NCBI GenBank assembly: GCA_023392115.1
Contig: JAEVZT010000332.1
Span: forward strand, 1-5,143
DNA from: Chloroflexota bacterium
GTDB taxonomy: Bacteria; Chloroflexota; Anaerolineae; Aggregatilineales; Phototrophicaceae
Direction: 5' to 3'
DNA: 5,143 nucleotides
The stretch's first letter is position 1, and each line of letters starts with the position of its first letter. Made by a program: the position numbers and the translations under genes. Under the pieces are notes generated by a model that saw only the letters and a list, made by a program, of their open reading frames with translations, was not told the origin of the DNA and did no database searches. Positions 4,199 to 5,143 of this stretch are shown here, one piece after another.

Positions 4199-4207
4199 AT
4201 AATGTGA

Positions 4208-4218
4208 ATACAGTGTAT
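4208..4218. promoter_or_regulatory. Operator-like palindrome over the regulator's -10 box
   Basis: ATACAGTGTAT (plus strand) has perfect 5-base arms around one central base at 4213. Its core TACAGTGTA and the upstream TGTGnn are identical to the site at the cysteine synthase promoter (2333-2347). It covers the -10 box, consistent with autorepression by the ArsR-type protein. Confidence 0.5.
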
Positions 4219-4240
4219 GGTACTTTGCTTTTGTTGTCAA
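4212..4240 (-). promoter_or_regulatory. Promoter of the ArsR-type regulator
   Basis: TTGACA (4240-4235), a 17-base spacer and TACACT (4217-4212) predict a start near 4205 and a leader of about 60 bases. Both hexamers and the spacing equal those of the cysteine synthase promoter. Confidence 0.75.
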
Positions 4241-4347
4241 GTGATCAAAACGGATCAACCAGATCGACGTGGAGCGCCGCGTGTACGTAAGGCATTCCGC
4301 CGGCACATAACGGCACAGCCCGTTCGACAATTTCCCGAACTTGGCAC

Positions 4348-4375
4348 TTGAAATGGGAGAGAAATCGGCTATACT
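4348..4375 (+). promoter_or_regulatory. Promoter of tRNA-Val
   Basis: TTGAAA (4348-4353), a 16-base spacer and TATACT (4370-4375) lie 13 bases before the tRNA 5' end, as expected for a single tRNA gene. The spacer upstream of it (4241-4347) holds only short direct repeats and no supported gene. Confidence 0.55.
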
Positions 4376-4388
4376 TTTCTCTATCTGC

Positions 4389-4461
4389 GGGCAGTTAGCT
4401 CAATTGGCAGAGCACTCCTTTGACGTGGGAGTGGTTAGAGGTTCGAGTCCTCTACTGCCCA
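4389..4461 (+). tRNA. tRNA-Val (anticodon GAC)
   Basis: A complete cloverleaf can be drawn. The acceptor stem is GGGCAGT (4389-4395) with ACTGCCC (4454-4460). The D arm is GCTC/GAGC (4398-4413). The anticodon stem is CTCCT/GGGAG with loop TTGACGT (4420-4426), placing GAC at 4422-4424 after the conserved U33. The variable loop is TGGTT, and the T arm is AGAGG-TTCGAGT-CCTCT (4437-4453) with the TTCGA signature. The discriminator is A at 4461. CCA is not encoded, since CAA follows, so it must be added enzymatically. GAC reads valine codons GUC and GUU. Confidence 0.95.
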
Positions 4462-4463
4462 CA

Positions 4464-4499
4464 AAAAACACCGGCACAGTCCATGTGACCGGTGTTTTT
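4464..4499. terminator. Bidirectional terminator between tRNA-Val and the aminotransferase
   Basis: AAAAACACCGG (4464-4474) and CCGGTGTTTTT (4489-4499) form a perfect 11-bp stem, extended by CACA/TGTG inside with a one-base bulge. It ends in a T-run on both strands. It can end the tRNA transcript on the plus strand and the aminotransferase transcript on the minus strand, whose stop lies at 4515-4513. Confidence 0.85.
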
Positions 4500-4512
4500 G
4501 TTTGCCTATCCT

Positions 4513-5143
4513 CTACAGCAGCGGAGTCTTTTCGATGTCGGCGTAGTCGAAGGCGAGTTCGCGCCACGCGCGTCCCAACCGCCGGAAGCCTTCTTCGAGG
4601 TCTGCCGGTTTCTGCGCGCCGAAGTTGATGCGTAAGAAATGGCTGCCGCTGCCGTTGGTGTAGAACACGTTGCCGATAGCGTAGGCGACGCCACACTGGA
4701 TCGCCTGAATGTACAGTTCGGCGGCGGTTGGACCCGATTTCGGCAGCTCAACCCACAAGTACATGCCCCCCTCGCGAACATTCCAACGCGCCCCCGGCGG
4801 GAGATGACGCGCTGCCGCTGCCAGCGTGACATCGCGCCGGCGTCTCAACTCACGGTTGTTGCGTTCCATCTGCTGCGCCAGCACGCCGCGTTCGAGCAGC
4901 AAATGCAGCGCCCGCTGGTTCAACCCCGGCGTCGAGATGTCGGCGGCTTGCTTGACCCGTACCAAGCGTTCGTGATGACCGCCGTTGCTGATGATGTAGC
5001 CAATTCGCAGACCGGGCAGCAGGTTCTTGGTGAAGCCGCTGGCGTGGATGACGATGCCGGTTTCGTCCAATGCCTTGAGCGGCGGCAGCGACTCGCCTTC
5101 GAAGCGGAACTCGTGGTTAACGCCGTCCTCAAGGATTGGTATT
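4513..5143 (-). CDS. PLP-dependent aminotransferase, class I/II, MocR/2-aminoadipate transaminase-like (C-terminal part)
   Basis: The C-terminal 209 residues of a fold-type I aminotransferase; the N-terminal part lies beyond the right edge. The enzyme would move an amino group between an amino acid and a 2-oxo acid. The visible part starts IPILEDGVNHEFRFEGESLP, the counterpart of the EDDxY region, then KALDETGIVIHASGFTKNLLPGLRIGY. Lys39 of the visible part (GFTKN) is the Schiff-base lysine, and Arg46 (PGLRIGY) binds cofactor phosphate. LRINFGA near visible residue 171 carries the Arg expected to hold the substrate carboxylate. This pattern is that of the LysN/AruH and MocR-aminotransferase-domain group. 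Whether a GntR-type N-terminal domain exists cannot be seen. The Tyr expected in the EDDxY segment is not present (Val-Asn instead). The gene ends at a shared bidirectional terminator with tRNA-Val, and its substrate cannot be named. Confidence 0.85.
   Translation of the reverse strand, partial: IPILEDGVNHEFRFEGESLPPLKALDETGIVIHASGFTKNLLPGLRIGYIISNGGHHERLVRVKQAADISTPGLNQRALHLLLERGVLAQQMERNNRELRRRRDVTLAAAARHLPPGARWNVREGGMYLWVELPKSGPTAAELYIQAIQCGVAYAIGNVFYTNGSGSHFLRINFGAQKPADLEEGFRRLGRAWRELAFDYADIEKTPLL

Noticed and set aside
4183..4200. Five-codon ORF (MHINA) at the start of the regulator leader.
   Set aside because: It lies almost at the predicted transcript start with no ribosome site, and is made largely of the tandem repeat. 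No reason to think it is translated.
3415..4290. Several plus-strand frames of 100-150 codons opposite the regulator.
   Set aside because: They are antisense shadows of the ArsR-type gene, with no start signals and no recognisable motifs.
4389..4461. tRNA-Val as an integration (att) site for a mobile element.
   Set aside because: No integrase gene and no repeat of the tRNA 3' end are found in the window.
4341..4628. Plus-strand open frame across the tRNA.
   Set aside because: It overlaps a complete tRNA-Val, a terminator and the antisense of the aminotransferase, so it is not a gene.

Overview
This window most resembles a moderately GC-rich (about 58% by eye) chromosome of the phylum Chloroflexota. 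The inference rests on a long ArsR-type regulator with a large N-terminal domain, a small basic amphipathic protein of a kind I associate with that phylum, and C/G-rich intergenic hairpin repeats. No marker gene fixes the taxon, so this is an inference.

Layout. Bases 2-259 (+) are the open 3' end of an unrecognised reading frame. Convergent with it is a complete HAD-superfamily phosphatase (256-912, -). A repeat-rich spacer (about 982-1151) separates it from a cysteine synthase of the CysM/CysK type (1152-2114, -). Upstream of the synthase is an elaborate control region on the minus strand: a near-consensus promoter with a palindrome over the -10 box, a 20-codon leader ORF with four Cys codons (2247-2309), competing hairpins, and a 15-bp terminator hairpin with a U-tract (2131-2220) just before the synthase start. 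Next is a structured segment (about 2371-2560) with a plus-strand terminator and an end resembling IS200/IS605 right ends. Then come a small protein gene (2650-2907, -) and an ArsR-type regulator (3040-4143, -). A tRNA-Val(GAC) (4389-4461, +) and a bidirectional terminator follow. The window closes with the C-terminal part of a PLP-dependent fold-type I aminotransferase (4513 to the edge, -).

How the parts may work together. The synthase leader looks like a cysteine-sensing attenuator. It combines a Cys-codon-rich peptide, alternative RNA pairings and an intrinsic terminator ahead of the gene that makes cysteine. The synthase and regulator promoters share TTGACA-17-TACACT followed by GTAnnCACA. 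In both, the odd-length palindrome TACACTGTA covers the -10 box. This suggests, but does not prove, that the ArsR-type protein controls itself and the cysteine synthase. If so, cysteine synthesis has two control layers here: promoter-level repression and leader-peptide attenuation.

Limits. Everything was read by eye, with no alignment, folding or database search. Family names come from motifs, and comparisons with named homologues are from memory.
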